Shown: in pieces, positions 14,274 through 23,311 of the stretch
Layout of the letters: each line of letters begins with the position of its first letter
Numbering within the stretch: the stretch's first letter is position 1
Program-made: the position numbers and the translations under genes
Notes under the pieces: generated by a model
What the model saw: the letters and a program-made list of their open reading frames with translations, nothing else
The model's database searches: none
What the model was told of the DNA's origin: nothing
Assembly: GCA_002483445.1 (NCBI GenBank)
Contig: DLHY01000051.1
Span: 80,267-141,515 of the forward strand
DNA length: 61,249 bases
Source: Blastocatellia bacterium UBA7656
Lineage (GTDB): Bacteria > Acidobacteriota > Blastocatellia > UBA7656
Direction: 5' to 3'

Positions 14274-15158
14274 GTGGTGATAGACGAACCTCTCGTGCGC
14301 TGCCTGGTGGCTACGCAGTTTCCCCAATGGGCCGGTCTTCCCGTTCGTCCAGTGCCGAACGGCGGCTGGGACAATCGAACGTTCCACTTAGGCGAAGAGA
14401 TGTTGGTGCGCCTGCCAAGCGGTCAGGCGTATGTGTCGCAGGTGGAGCGAGAGCAACGATGGCTGCCAATACTCGCGCCCAGACTGCCTCTCTCGATTCC
14501 AGAACCTCTGGCAATGGGAGAACCGGGCAATGGCTATCCGTGGAAGTGGGGGATATATCGCTGGATTGAAGGCCAGTCGTCGGACATTGGACACATTGCG
14601 AGTCTGTCTGATTTCGCAGACGGTCTGGCACGGTTTCTCATCGCGCTGCAAAGCAGCGACGCGGCAGCCGGACCTCCTCCAGGGCCAGACAACTTCTACC
14701 GAGGCGGGCCGTTGGCGAAGTACGACCAGGAGACACGGAAGGCTATCGCCTTCCTGACAGACAGTATTGACACAGACGCGGTTCGCGAGGTCTGGGACGC
14801 ATCGCTCGCAACGAGATGGAGCGGTCAACCAGTCTGGGTTCATGGCGACGTGAGTCTGGGCAATCTTCTTGTCAATGGAGGCAAGCTGAGCGCAGTCATC
14901 GACTTCGGACAACTGTCTGTGGGCGACCCGGCCTGCGATTTGGCAATCGCTTGGACCCTGTTTACGGGCGAAAGCCGAGAGACATTCCAGACAACGCTCC
15001 AACTCGATGCTGGAACCTGGACACGCGGACGCGGCTGGGCGCTGTGGAAAGCCTTGATTATCGCCGCAGGCATCACCGAAACCAACGCCGTCGAAGGCAG
15101 GCAATGTTGGCGCACCATCGAAGAACTGCTGGCCGATCATGGTCGCACCGACGCCTGA
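14274..15158 (+). CDS. Aminoglycoside/macrolide phosphotransferase-family kinase
   Basis: 294 residues of the APH fold. The catalytic loop is VWVHGDVSLGNLLV (HGDxxxxN) and the metal-binding segment is AVIDFGQLSVGDPACDLA. The ATP pocket part GGWDNRTFHLG lies near residue 30. The family phosphorylates small-molecule hydroxyls; members include antibiotic-inactivating enzymes and many of unknown substrate, so resistance should not be assumed. Start is GTG at 14274 (or the adjacent GTG at 14277), with AGAGAG upstream. Codon use is closer to the host than that of the MBL gene beside it. Confidence 0.85.
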   Translation: MVIDEPLVRCLVATQFPQWAGLPVRPVPNGGWDNRTFHLGEEMLVRLPSGQAYVSQVEREQRWLPILAPRLPLSIPEPLAMGEPGNGYPWKWGIYRWIEGQSSDIGHIASLSDFADGLARFLIALQSSDAAAGPPPGPDNFYRGGPLAKYDQETRKAIAFLTDSIDTDAVREVWDASLATRWSGQPVWVHGDVSLGNLLVNGGKLSAVIDFGQLSVGDPACDLAIAWTLFTGESRETFQTTLQLDAGTWTRGRGWALWKALIIAAGITETNAVEGRQCWRTIEELLADHGRTDA

Positions 15159-15233
15159 CGAAATAAGAACTCGTGTGGCCCGAGGTATAGACGGCTCGGC
15201 CATCGCAGACACTGTGGCTCTCCTCATGCGCTC

Positions 15234-15485
15234 GTCCCGAGGAAGTCGGACGAGGGAGAGAATGAGTCAGATTTCCGCGAGTGAGAGGATGACGGGAAGC
15301 TCCTTTTCGGGGTCGGGACTAACCAGAGAGAGAATCGGCAACGGATGGTTGAGAGTGTGTTCGAAGAAGAACTTGATACCGCAGAGGGCGATAATAGTCG
15401 TAGGAGGGCGAGACCGTTTCTTGACATTGATGATGAATAGAAAGTAGTCTCGAAGTTCCTGCTCAGATTAAGACCGGGAGATTGA
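15234..15485 (+). pseudogene. Decayed charged-protein gene
   Basis: In one frame the sequence reads as plausible protein (KSDEGENESDFRE; DDGKLLFGVGTNQRENRQR; MVESVFEEELDTAEG; RRRARPFLDIDDE) but is cut by stops at 15282, 15438 and 15483. The same frame then runs into the small gene at 15492. The opposite strand in this stretch reads as a serine-rich shadow, as expected opposite acidic coding sequence. No family recognised. Confidence 0.4.
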
Positions 15486-15491
15486 AAAGAA

Positions 15492-15659
15492 ATGCCTGAA
15501 GCACTCGACTCCATAAAGCAAGCGAATGAAAACGAGTACGAGCCGGAAGACATCCATCAGACGTTGCTTCGCCTGCGAACACTTGCCTCAGAACTACCTC
15601 TCGTTGATGCTGCTGCTGTCGTGCGTGACACGCGGGAAGCAGTTTCACGCGCAAACTGA
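15492..15659 (+). CDS. Small hypothetical protein or gene fragment
   Basis: 55 residues, acidic and helical (SIKQANENEYEPEDIHQTLL, RLRTLASELPLVDAAAV), with GGGAG 13 bases before the ATG at 15492. It is in frame with the decayed stretch upstream, so it may be the surviving C-terminal end of a longer ancestral protein rather than an independent gene. Function unknown. Confidence 0.4.
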   Translation: MPEALDSIKQANENEYEPEDIHQTLLRLRTLASELPLVDAAAVVRDTREAVSRAN

Positions 15660-15708
15660 TACCAATTTAACACGCAGCAAGTGAACTCTTCTTGATACGA
15701 GGCGCTGA

Positions 15709-16530
15709 ATGTTGACTCAATCTGAAAAAGGAAAAACTTTTCGCGCGCTCCACGAACGAAAGGGCGCTTTTATCATTCCCAATCCCTGGGACACGGGAAC
15801 GGCTCGATTACTGGCGCATCTCGGCTTCGAAGCTCTGGCGACCACCAGCGCAGGCTACGCCTTTTCTGTCGGACAGCGCGACAACACGATTGATCGCGAT
15901 CGTATGATGAAGCATGTCGCCGAGATCGTCTCAGCCGCGGATTTACCCGTGAGCGCCGATCTCGAAAACGGCTTCGGGGACAGCCCTGAAACGGTCGCCG
16001 AAACTATCCGGTTTGCCGCAGCGACAGGACTCGTCGGCGGCTCAATCGAAGATTCGACCACGCGCCCGGATAATCCGATCTATGAGCTTGAGCTTGCCGT
16101 CGAACGCATCCGCGCGGCGGCTGAGGTGGCCCGCGCCCTTCCGCTCACTTTCACCCTGACAGCGCGCGCGGAAAACTACTTCGTCGGTCGGCCCGATCTC
16201 AAAGACACCATCCGTCGACTTGAGGCTTATCAGGAAGCCGGAGCGGATGTTCTGTATGCGCCGGGCCTCGTGAGCAAAGATGACATCGCTTCCGTAGTCA
16301 GTTCAGTTGATCGCCCTGTGAATGTTCTCATGGGGATCGAAGGCGTTCATTTGAGCCTCGCGGAGCTATCCGAGATTGGCGTTAAACGCATCAGCGTTGG
16401 CAGTGCGCTCTCACGCGCCGCTCTTGGAGCTTTTCTTCGCGCCGCGCGGGAGATGAAGATGCACGGCACATTCACGTTCGCTGATGAGGCTGTCAGCTAC
16501 AGGGAAATCAGCGCTATGTTCAATGCCTGA
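15709..16530 (+). CDS. Isocitrate lyase/PEP mutase-family protein
   Basis: 273 residues, TIM-barrel fold. PNPWDTGTARLL, TSAGYAFSVG, VSADLENGFGD (Mg-binding acidic pair), IEDSTTRP and FTLTARAENYFVG match the PEP mutase/isocitrate lyase superfamily branch with unassigned or oxaloacetate decarboxylase/lyase-like activity. It lacks the KKCGH segment of true isocitrate lyase. It would make or break a C-C or C-P bond of a small oxoacid in the cytoplasm; the reaction cannot be named from sequence. GAGGCG precedes the ATG. It ends 33 bases before the hydrogenase operon but is probably a separate unit. Confidence 0.88.
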   Translation: MLTQSEKGKTFRALHERKGAFIIPNPWDTGTARLLAHLGFEALATTSAGYAFSVGQRDNTIDRDRMMKHVAEIVSAADLPVSADLENGFGDSPETVAETIRFAAATGLVGGSIEDSTTRPDNPIYELELAVERIRAAAEVARALPLTFTLTARAENYFVGRPDLKDTIRRLEAYQEAGADVLYAPGLVSKDDIASVVSSVDRPVNVLMGIEGVHLSLAELSEIGVKRISVGSALSRAALGAFLRAAREMKMHGTFTFADEAVSYREISAMFNA

Positions 16531-16563
16531 CTCGCGCCACGCGCGGCGAAGGCTGTCGCATCT

Positions 16564-17721
16564 ATGGCGGAAGAAAGCAACAATCTACCTTCAGTGACAT
16601 ACACGCTCGAACGCGAACATCTTCATCAGCTATTCGATGTGTTGACCGGGAAGGGCTATCGACTCCTCGGCCCTGCTGTCCGTGATGGCGCGATTGTCTA
16701 TGACGAGTTGACTGCTCCTTCCGATCTGCCCGTGGGCTGGACTGATGAACAGGATGGAGGCCGGTATCGATTGAAGAAGCGCGCCGACGATGCGGTTTTT
16801 GGCTTCGTGGTCGGCCCGCATTCGTGGAAAAAGTTTCTGCATCCGCCTGCGCTGCGCCTTTGGCAACTCAGGCGCGAAGGCGATGGCTTCACCGTAATTC
16901 AAGAAGAAGCAGAATCGCCAAAGTATGCCTTCATCGGCGTAAGAGCGTGCGAGTTGCACGCCATCGCTATTCAGGACAAAGTTTTTCTCGAAAGCAAATA
17001 CATCGACCCTATGTACAAAATCCGGCGCGAAGGATGCTTTATCGTAGCCGTCAACTGCGGTCAGGCCGGAGGCACATGCTTCTGCGTCTCGATGAACACA
17101 GGGCCGAGGGCGACAAGTGGATTCGATCTCGCTTTGACTGAAGCGATGGAGGGCGAGCGGCATTATTTCGTCGTGGAAGTCGGCTCTCCCGCCGGAGCGG
17201 ACGCGCTGAGTGAAATAAGCCATAGGGAATCACAGGCTGATGAAGAGACGACGGCGGAACGCATCGTGGCCGACACCGCCCGACAGATGGGCCGCGAGAT
17301 GGACGCGACGGGCATCAAGGAACTGCTTTACCGCAACTATGAGCATCCGCGCTGGAACGATGTGGCTTCGCGCTGTCTGACCTGCGCCAACTGCACGATG
17401 GTATGCCCGACCTGTTTTTGCGCGACTGTCGAGGATGTGACCGATCTGGCGGGCGACACGGCGGAGCGATGGCGGAAGTGGGATTCCTGCTTCACGCTGG
17501 ATTTCTCTTATGTGCATGGCGGGAGCGTGCGCGCGACGACGAAGGATCGTTACCGCCAGTGGATGACTCACAAGCTGGCGACCTGGTTCGATCAGTTCGG
17601 CTCCTCCGGGTGCGTTGGCTGCGGGCGTTGCATAACGTGGTGTCCGGTGGCGATTGACATAACGGAGGAAGTTCGCGCCATTCGCGAAACCGAATCAAAA
17701 AAAGATTCGGCGGGAGATTGA
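16564..17721 (+). CDS. hydB: Group 3b NiFe hydrogenase, beta (4Fe-4S) subunit
   Basis: 385 residues. Electron-transfer subunit of the cytoplasmic NAD(P)-linked [NiFe] hydrogenase (sulfhydrogenase type). The N-terminal HydB region carries FIGVRACELHAIAIQDKVF and CFCVSMNTGP. Two ferredoxin-type clusters follow, with ligands in CLTCANCTMVCPTC and in CVGCGRCITWCPV near residue 355. It passes electrons between the small subunit and the flavin subunit. Same gene order as the archaeal hydBGDA operon, except that one extra gene separates hydB from hydG; that gene starts two bases after this stop. AsrA-like sulfite reductase subunits share this fold, but the NiFe large subunit downstream settles the assignment. 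Confidence 0.9.
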   Translation: MAEESNNLPSVTYTLEREHLHQLFDVLTGKGYRLLGPAVRDGAIVYDELTAPSDLPVGWTDEQDGGRYRLKKRADDAVFGFVVGPHSWKKFLHPPALRLWQLRREGDGFTVIQEEAESPKYAFIGVRACELHAIAIQDKVFLESKYIDPMYKIRREGCFIVAVNCGQAGGTCFCVSMNTGPRATSGFDLALTEAMEGERHYFVVEVGSPAGADALSEISHRESQADEETTAERIVADTARQMGREMDATGIKELLYRNYEHPRWNDVASRCLTCANCTMVCPTCFCATVEDVTDLAGDTAERWRKWDSCFTLDFSYVHGGSVRATTKDRYRQWMTHKLATWFDQFGSSGCVGCGRCITWCPVAIDITEEVRAIRETESKKDSAGD

Positions 17722-17722
17722 C

Positions 17723-18184
17723 ATGGAAACGCTTGAACGGCTGATCGAAGAGCATCCCTTCTGTCACGGTATGGAAAAAGGCTATCTGGAACTGCTCGTG
17801 GGATGCGCATCGAACGCGCGCTTTGATGCGGGCCAGTATGTTTTTCGTCAGGGCGAAGAGGCGAATCATTTCTACCTCGTCAGACATGGAAAAGTGGCCA
17901 TCGAAATTCACGCGCAGGAGCGAGGCGCGATCATCCTTCAAACGGTAGGCGAGGGAGATGTGATCGGCTGGTCGTGGCTTGTGCCTCCGCATCGCTGGAT
18001 GTTCGATGCGCGAGCCGTCGAACAGACGCGGGCCATAGCCCTTGACGGCGAATGCCTTCGCCGGAAGTGCGAGGAGGATCACAACCTCGGTTATGAACTG
18101 CTCAAGCGGTTCGCTTATCTGATGGCAAAGCGAATGGAAGCCGCCAGATTGCAACTCATCAATATTCATGGCCCTCTCGACTGA
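17723..18184 (+). CDS. Cyclic-nucleotide-binding-domain protein within the hydrogenase operon
   Basis: 153 residues with one cNMP-binding beta-roll (FRQGEEANHFYLVRHGKVAI) and no DNA-binding helix-turn-helix. The phosphate-binding cassette is unusual: GEGDVIGWSWLVPPHRWMF, rich in Trp, so classical cAMP binding is doubtful. It lies between hydB and hydG with two bases before it and a 17-base overlap after it, so it is made with the hydrogenase and may gate the complex by ligand binding. This is inferred from position; homologues in group 3b operons are known, but their ligand is not established to my knowledge. Confidence 0.85.
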   Translation: METLERLIEEHPFCHGMEKGYLELLVGCASNARFDAGQYVFRQGEEANHFYLVRHGKVAIEIHAQERGAIILQTVGEGDVIGWSWLVPPHRWMFDARAVEQTRAIALDGECLRRKCEEDHNLGYELLKRFAYLMAKRMEAARLQLINIHGPLD

Positions 18185-19031
18185 CTCAGCTATGACCAGC
18201 CCCGTTGCAAACCCGATGATCCCTGTTCCGTGGCGCGTGCAAAAGGCGCGGCGGGAAACGCGCGACACTTTCACGCTCACCCTGCGCCCCGCAAATGGCG
18301 AACCTCTGCCCGCTTTCGCTCCGGGGCAATTCAACATGCTCTATCTGTTCGGCGTGGGCGAAGTCGCTATCTCGATCAGCGGCGATCCGGCTGATCAGGA
18401 AAACCTTGTGCATACGATTCGCGCCGTCGGAACAGTGACGCGACCTATGCAGCGATTGAAGCGCGGAGCCGTGCTTGGAGTGCGCGGCCCGTTCGGAAGC
18501 CCGTGGCCGGTTGAAGAAGCGGAGGGAAATGATGTGGTGATCGTCGCGGGCGGGCTGGGACTTGCGCCGCTGCGACCGGCCCTCTATCGCCTGCTCGCTC
18601 ATCGTCAGCAGTACGGGCGAATCGTTCTGCTTTACGGCGCGCGGACGCCGCGGGATTTGCTTTATCAGCGAAGCCTCGATCAATGGCAAACTCGCTCCGG
18701 GATAGAAGTCGCATACACGGTTGATGCGGCGGCTGAGGACTGGCGCGGCAACGTGGGAGTGGTCACGACGCTCATCTCTAAAGCGCGATTCGATCCTGTT
18801 CATACGACGGCTATGATATGCGGCCCTGAAGTGATGATGCGGTATGTGATCATGGAATTAGAGAAGCTTGGCGTCACGGATGAAAACATCTTCATCTCGA
18901 TGGAGCGAAACATGAAATGCGCCATAGGCTTCTGCGGGCATTGCCAGTTCGGGCCGACCTTCGTTTGCAAAGACGGGCCGGTCTTTCGCTATGACCGCAT
19001 CGAGCCGTTCTTCAAACTACGCGGGGTATGA
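18168..19031 (+). CDS. hydG: Group 3b NiFe hydrogenase, gamma (FAD/NAD(P)) subunit
   Basis: 287 residues. Ferredoxin-NADP reductase-like subunit that exchanges electrons with NAD(P). FAD-binding segment FAPGQFNMLY, nucleotide-binding VVIVAGGLGLAPLRPAL, then near residue 250 the [2Fe-2S] ligands in CAIGFCGHCQFGPTFVC. The start ATG at 18168 overlaps the preceding gene; a second ATG at 18192 is an alternative. It ends with a 4-base ATGA overlap into hydD. Together with HydB it forms the diaphorase half of the enzyme. Confidence 0.92.
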   Translation: MALSTDSAMTSPVANPMIPVPWRVQKARRETRDTFTLTLRPANGEPLPAFAPGQFNMLYLFGVGEVAISISGDPADQENLVHTIRAVGTVTRPMQRLKRGAVLGVRGPFGSPWPVEEAEGNDVVIVAGGLGLAPLRPALYRLLAHRQQYGRIVLLYGARTPRDLLYQRSLDQWQTRSGIEVAYTVDAAAEDWRGNVGVVTTLISKARFDPVHTTAMICGPEVMMRYVIMELEKLGVTDENIFISMERNMKCAIGFCGHCQFGPTFVCKDGPVFRYDRIEPFFKLRGV

Positions 19032-19825
19032 TGGCGAAACGCAAACCCAAGCTCGCAGTCTGGAAATTCGCTTCGTGCGATGGCTGTCAGTTGAGCCTGC
19101 TCGATTGCGAAGATGAACTGATGGCCGTAGCCGACACGGTCGAGATAGCCAACTTTCTCGAAGCCTCGCGCAGGGTGACAAAAGGGCCTTACGATCTGTC
19201 GCTCGTCGAAGGCTCGATCACCACGCCGCACGATGCGGAGAGAATTCGCCAGGTGCGCCGCCTCTCGAAATATCTTGTCACCATCGGTGCGTGCGCCACT
19301 TCGGGCGGCATTCAGGCGCTTCGCAATTTCAAGGACGTGAAAGATTTCATCCGCATCGTGTACGCCACGCCCGACTACATCTCGACGCTGGATAAGTCGA
19401 CGGCGATCTCCGAGCATGTGAAAGTTGATTTCGAATTGCGCGGTTGCCCCATCAACAAGCGCCAACTGCTCGAAGTCATCAGCGCGTTTCTGGGTGGCCG
19501 CAGGCCGAACACGCCCGCGCACAGCGTATGCGTCGAGTGCAAACTGCGCGGAACGGTTTGTGTGATGGTGGCCCACGGCACGCCCTGCCTCGGCCCTGTG
19601 ACCCACGCCGGATGCGGAGCGATCTGTCCGGCTTATGCGCGCGGCTGCTATGGCTGCTTCGGCCCGATGGAGACGCCCAACACCGCTTCACTGAGCGACT
19701 GGTTGATCGGGCTTGGCGCAAGCGAGGGAGAGATTGCGCGAACCTTTCACGGATTCAATGCCTGGGCCGACGAGTTTCGTCAGGCGGGTGACTTGAATGA
19801 AAAAAAGCAAGACGATCAAAGTTGA
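19028..19825 (+). CDS. hydD: Group 3b NiFe hydrogenase, delta (small) subunit
   Basis: 265 residues. Small subunit carrying the iron-sulfur relay from the NiFe site. Proximal-cluster ligands are in CDGCQLSLLDC, GACATSGGI and RGCPINK. Further clusters are held by CVECKLRGTVC, CGAICPAYARGCYGCFGP. No Tat signal, as expected for a cytoplasmic group 3 enzyme. Overlaps hydG by 4 bases and hydA by 29 bases. Confidence 0.93.
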   Translation: MMAKRKPKLAVWKFASCDGCQLSLLDCEDELMAVADTVEIANFLEASRRVTKGPYDLSLVEGSITTPHDAERIRQVRRLSKYLVTIGACATSGGIQALRNFKDVKDFIRIVYATPDYISTLDKSTAISEHVKVDFELRGCPINKRQLLEVISAFLGGRRPNTPAHSVCVECKLRGTVCVMVAHGTPCLGPVTHAGCGAICPAYARGCYGCFGPMETPNTASLSDWLIGLGASEGEIARTFHGFNAWADEFRQAGDLNEKKQDDQS

Positions 19826-21089
19826 TTATCTGGCTCGCGTCGAAGGCGAAGGCGCGCTCTATGTCAGGATCAAAGGCGGTGTGGTCGAGGATGTGAAGCT
19901 GAAGATTTTCGAGCCGCCGCGCTTCTTCGAGGCTTTCCTGCGCGGGCGGCATTACGACGAAGTGCCGGACATCACGGCCCGCATCTGCGGCATTTGCCCA
20001 ATCGCTTACCAGATGAGCGCGGTTCACGCTATGGAAGACGCCTTCGAGGTGAAAGTCGAAGGGCAGTTGCGCGCGCTGCGGCGATTGATCTATTGCGGCG
20101 AATGGATCGAAAGCCACGCGCTGCATATCTTCATGCTGCACGCGCCGGATTTTCTCGGCTACGAAGATGCGATTCAGATGGCGAAGGATCATCGGGAGAT
20201 CGTCGAGCGCGGATTGCGTTTGAAAAAAACCGGCAACCAGATCGTGTCGCTCCTCGGCGGCAGAGAGATTCATCCGATCAACGTGCGCGTCGGGGGCTTC
20301 TACAAAGTTCCCGACAAGCGGGACTTCATCGATCTTCGCGAGAAGCTTGAGCGCGGGCGCGATGAAGCGATTGAAAATGTGCGCTGGGCGGCGCGACTCT
20401 CCTTCCCGGACTTCGAGCATGACTATGAATTCGTCGCCCTGCGTCATGCGGATGAGTATCCATTCAACGAGGGGCAGATCGTTTCGAACAAGGGGCTGGA
20501 AATCTCCGCTCGCGCGTTTGACGAGCATTTCATCGAAGAGCATGTCAGCCATTCCAACGCGCTGCATTGTGTGTTGAAGGGGCGCGGCGCGTACCTAGTC
20601 GGGCCGCTGGCGCGTTACAACCTGAACTTCGACAGGCTCTCTCCGCTCGCGCAGGAAACGGCGCGCGAAGTCGGTCTGACTGAGGTCTGCCGCAATCCGT
20701 TTCAGAGCATCATCATCCGCAGCCTTGAGATGCTTTACGCTTTCGATGAAGCTCTGCGAATCATCGATCAGTATGAGAAGCCCGACAGTCCATCGCTTGA
20801 GATTCAGCCTCGCGCGGCTACAGGGTACGCCTGCACTGAAGCGCCGCGCGGGATGCTCTATCATCGTTATCGCGTCGATGATGGGGGAATCATACTCGAT
20901 GCCGGGATCGTGCCGCCTACCTCGCAGAATCAGAAGACCATCGAAGGCGATTTGAGGCAGTTCGTCACAGGGCGAATCGAGATGCCCGCTGATCAACTCA
21001 CCCTTCAGTGCGAGCAGACGATTCGAAACTACGACCCCTGCATCTCGTGCGCAACGCACTTTTTGAAGTTGCACCTGGAGCGGGAGTGA
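19797..21089 (+). CDS. hydA: Group 3b NiFe hydrogenase, alpha (large, catalytic) subunit
   Basis: 430 residues. Reversible H2 activation linked to NAD(P). The NiFe site ligands are present in both motifs: L1 RICGIC (C64, C67) and L2 DPCISCATH (C415, C418, H421). A short C-terminal tail follows H421 and would be removed by the protease encoded next. Length and the cytoplasmic diaphorase partners place it in group 3b. In a nitrate-respiring heterotroph this enzyme would vent or recover reductant under oxygen limitation (inference). Confidence 0.94.
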   Translation: MKKSKTIKVDYLARVEGEGALYVRIKGGVVEDVKLKIFEPPRFFEAFLRGRHYDEVPDITARICGICPIAYQMSAVHAMEDAFEVKVEGQLRALRRLIYCGEWIESHALHIFMLHAPDFLGYEDAIQMAKDHREIVERGLRLKKTGNQIVSLLGGREIHPINVRVGGFYKVPDKRDFIDLREKLERGRDEAIENVRWAARLSFPDFEHDYEFVALRHADEYPFNEGQIVSNKGLEISARAFDEHFIEEHVSHSNALHCVLKGRGAYLVGPLARYNLNFDRLSPLAQETAREVGLTEVCRNPFQSIIIRSLEMLYAFDEALRIIDQYEKPDSPSLEIQPRAATGYACTEAPRGMLYHRYRVDDGGIILDAGIVPPTSQNQKTIEGDLRQFVTGRIEMPADQLTLQCEQTIRNYDPCISCATHFLKLHLERE

Positions 21090-21091
21090 CG

Positions 21092-21544
21092 ATGAAGGCT
21101 CTGCTCATCGGCATCGGCAACGAGTATCGCAGCGATGACGCGGCAGGGTTGATGGTCGCGCGGCTTGTGCGGGAGAAAGCGCCTGAGCGAATCACTGTGC
21201 GCGAAGCCATCGGCGAAGGCACGGTGTTGATGGAAGCCTTGAAAGAGGCTCCCACAGCCATTCTCATAGATGCTGTTTGTTCGGGGGCAGAGGCGGGCGC
21301 GATTCATCGGATCGAAGCGCACGATCAGCCTCTTCCGGTAAAGTTTTTTCACTGCTCGTCACATGCCTTCGGCGTAGCGGAAGCTGTCGAGTTGGCGCGC
21401 GCCTTGAATCAGTTGCCGCCGCGACTGATCGTTTACGGCATTGAAGGAAAAAACTTCGCGGCAGGCGTCGGGTTATCTCCCCAAGTGAGCGAAGCCGTGC
21501 AGAGAGTGGCCGAATGCGCGCTTGAGGATTTGAAACAAAGTTGA
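21092..21544 (+). CDS. Hydrogenase maturation endopeptidase
   Basis: 150 residues from the ATG at 21092, two bases after the hydA stop, with GGGAG upstream. Start motif LLIGIGNEYRSDDAAGL (Asn/Asp Ni-sensing residues), second Asp in AILIDAV and a His in FHCSSHAFG fit the HycI/HoxW-type protease that trims the large subunit after Ni insertion. Last gene of the operon. Confidence 0.9.
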   Translation: MKALLIGIGNEYRSDDAAGLMVARLVREKAPERITVREAIGEGTVLMEALKEAPTAILIDAVCSGAEAGAIHRIEAHDQPLPVKFFHCSSHAFGVAEAVELARALNQLPPRLIVYGIEGKNFAAGVGLSPQVSEAVQRVAECALEDLKQS

Positions 21545-21640
21545 AGCGAGATGCATGAATCATCGCTGACAGATGATCTGCCGAGTAAAATCGAATCTGT
21601 CGTTGAGACTCTGAATGATGTCACCGACCTGCGCGCCGGG

Positions 21641-22567
21641 TCACTGTATGCTGCGAGCGCAGCGGAAGCCGAGGTTGACGGCTGCGCTGTCGGGCGTGTT
21701 TTTGTTTCGCGCGGCGACCCGGTAGCCTGAGCAGAAATGCTCGTTGCATAGAAATGATCCGCCTCGCATCACGCGCTCGCGTCCCTCCTTCGGGCCTTGC
21801 GGGTTTTCCGTATCGCCGCTTTCGTAGGTTTCATAAGAGAACCAGTCCGCCGTCCACTCCCAGGCATTGCCTGTCATATCGAAGAGCTTGTATCCGTTCG
21901 GCGGAAATGTTGCCACAGGCGAAAGCCCTCGGAAGCCATCTGCCGCCGTGTCTCCCGTGGGCCATTTTCCCTGCCAGTAATTCGCCATGAATTTTCCGCC
22001 GGGATTCATCTCTTCGCCCCACGCATAAGTCTTTCCCGTCATGCCTCCGCGCGCCGCCCATTCCCATTCCGCTTCAGTCGGCAGCCGCTTGCCCGCCCAT
22101 TCCGAATAAGCCGCCGCGTCGTTCCACGACACATGCACTACGGGATGATTCATCCGCTTGCCAATGTCCGAGCGTGGGCCTTCAGGGTGACGCCAGTCCG
22201 CGCCATCGACGCGCTTCCATTCGCCCGCTTTCTGATCGAAGACGGCTGACCATCCCCATTTCTCCGATTCCGTCCGGTAGCCAGTCGCTTCGACGAATCG
22301 GGCGAACTCGGAATTTGTCACCTCACGAGCGTCCATCCAGAATGCTTCGACCGAGACAGTGTGAACCGGGCCTTCGTAAGGGAGACCGTCTTCGGTTCCC
22401 ATCTGAAAACTTCCCGTCGGGATGTAGACCATACCTTCAGGCGCACTGGCAATCGTGACTTTCTCGGCAACAGGCGCATTGTCGGTGGCGGTCGCCCGGT
22501 TTCCGCAACCCGTTACAGTGAAGGCAATAGCAAGCAACGCAAATATTCGCAGGAGATTCTTTTTCAT
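21641..22567 (-). CDS. Formylglycine-generating enzyme-type lipoprotein
   Basis: 308 residues with a lipoprotein signal (ALLAIAFTVTGC, lipid Cys at residue 21), so it is membrane-attached outside the cytoplasm. FGE-sulfatase domain: VYIPTGSFQMGTEDG, RLPTEAEWEWAARGG, FDMTGNAWEWTADWF, and RGGSFLCNEHFCSGYRVAA. The last stretch keeps both Cys that bind copper and form the active site in true FGE, unlike the TPR-FGS protein at 6327. It may convert Cys to formylglycine in exported sulfatases or act on another protein; no sulfatase gene is nearby. Divergent from the HD-domain gene. Confidence 0.88.
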   Translation of the reverse strand: MKKNLLRIFALLAIAFTVTGCGNRATATDNAPVAEKVTIASAPEGMVYIPTGSFQMGTEDGLPYEGPVHTVSVEAFWMDAREVTNSEFARFVEATGYRTESEKWGWSAVFDQKAGEWKRVDGADWRHPEGPRSDIGKRMNHPVVHVSWNDAAAYSEWAGKRLPTEAEWEWAARGGMTGKTYAWGEEMNPGGKFMANYWQGKWPTGDTAADGFRGLSPVATFPPNGYKLFDMTGNAWEWTADWFSYETYESGDTENPQGPKEGRERVMRGGSFLCNEHFCSGYRVAARNKNTPDSAAVNLGFRCARSIQ

Positions 22568-22727
22568 AATGTAATTCGACCAGTCAGGTTACGCGAGGGA
22601 TGTAAATAATTTCCAATGAAGCGGAGACGTTCGTCAAGCGAATTTCTTCATTATCTTGTGAGCCAGCAGGGAATGAAATATACTGACCTGCAAATCCCCA
22701 GCCGATACCGAGCAGAAAGAGGCGCGG

Positions 22728-23291
22728 ATGTTCGATCACCAAGACATAGCCGTCATACTCGAAGCCTTGCGTTTTTCCGCCGAAAAGCATCGCGACCAGC
22801 GGCGCAAGGATCGCGAGGCCTCTCCTTACATCAATCATCCGATTCAGGTAGCCGAAATTCTTTGGACTGCGGGCGAAGTCCGCGACATCCCGACCATAGT
22901 CGCCGCTCTGCTTCACGACACCATCGAAGACACCAACACGCAGGCCGAAGAAATCATTGCGTTGTTCGGACAGGAAGTGGCCTCGCTCGTAGAAGAAGTC
23001 TCCGACGACAAGGGTCTGCCAAAGCTGGAAAGAAAACGATTGCAGATAGAAAGTGCGCCTAAGAAATCCGTCGCAGCCAAGCAGATAAAAATCGCTGACA
23101 AGCTTTGCAACGTCTCGGACATAACCAACTCGCCGCCCTTCGACTGGACTTTCGAGAGGCGCGTTGAATATCTCGACTGGGCTGAACGAGTCGTTGCCGG
23201 ATTGCGCGGAGCGAATGAAAAACTCGAAGCGCAGTTTGACGAGGCATTGAAAAAAGGCCGTAAGAAACTCGAAGAAGAATCAATCGAGTGA
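22728..23291 (+). CDS. HD-domain phosphohydrolase (SpoT/MESH1-like)
   Basis: 187 residues. HD fold with YINHPIQVAEIL (His), ALLHDTIEDT (His-Asp), and KIADKLCNVSD (Asp), the arrangement of (p)ppGpp hydrolase domains. There is no synthetase domain, so it is a small alarmone hydrolase or a related nucleotide phosphohydrolase. Mn-dependent activity in the cytoplasm is inferred. It ends 20 bases before the convergent PAS-LuxR gene. Confidence 0.87.
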   Translation: MFDHQDIAVILEALRFSAEKHRDQRRKDREASPYINHPIQVAEILWTAGEVRDIPTIVAALLHDTIEDTNTQAEEIIALFGQEVASLVEEVSDDKGLPKLERKRLQIESAPKKSVAAKQIKIADKLCNVSDITNSPPFDWTFERRVEYLDWAERVVAGLRGANEKLEAQFDEALKKGRKKLEEESIE

Positions 23292-23311
23292 AGCAATCGA
23301 GTGACGCGCTC

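Noticed and set aside
14274..15158. Antibiotic resistance gene
   Set aside because: Only the general APH kinase fold is visible; the substrate cannot be inferred.
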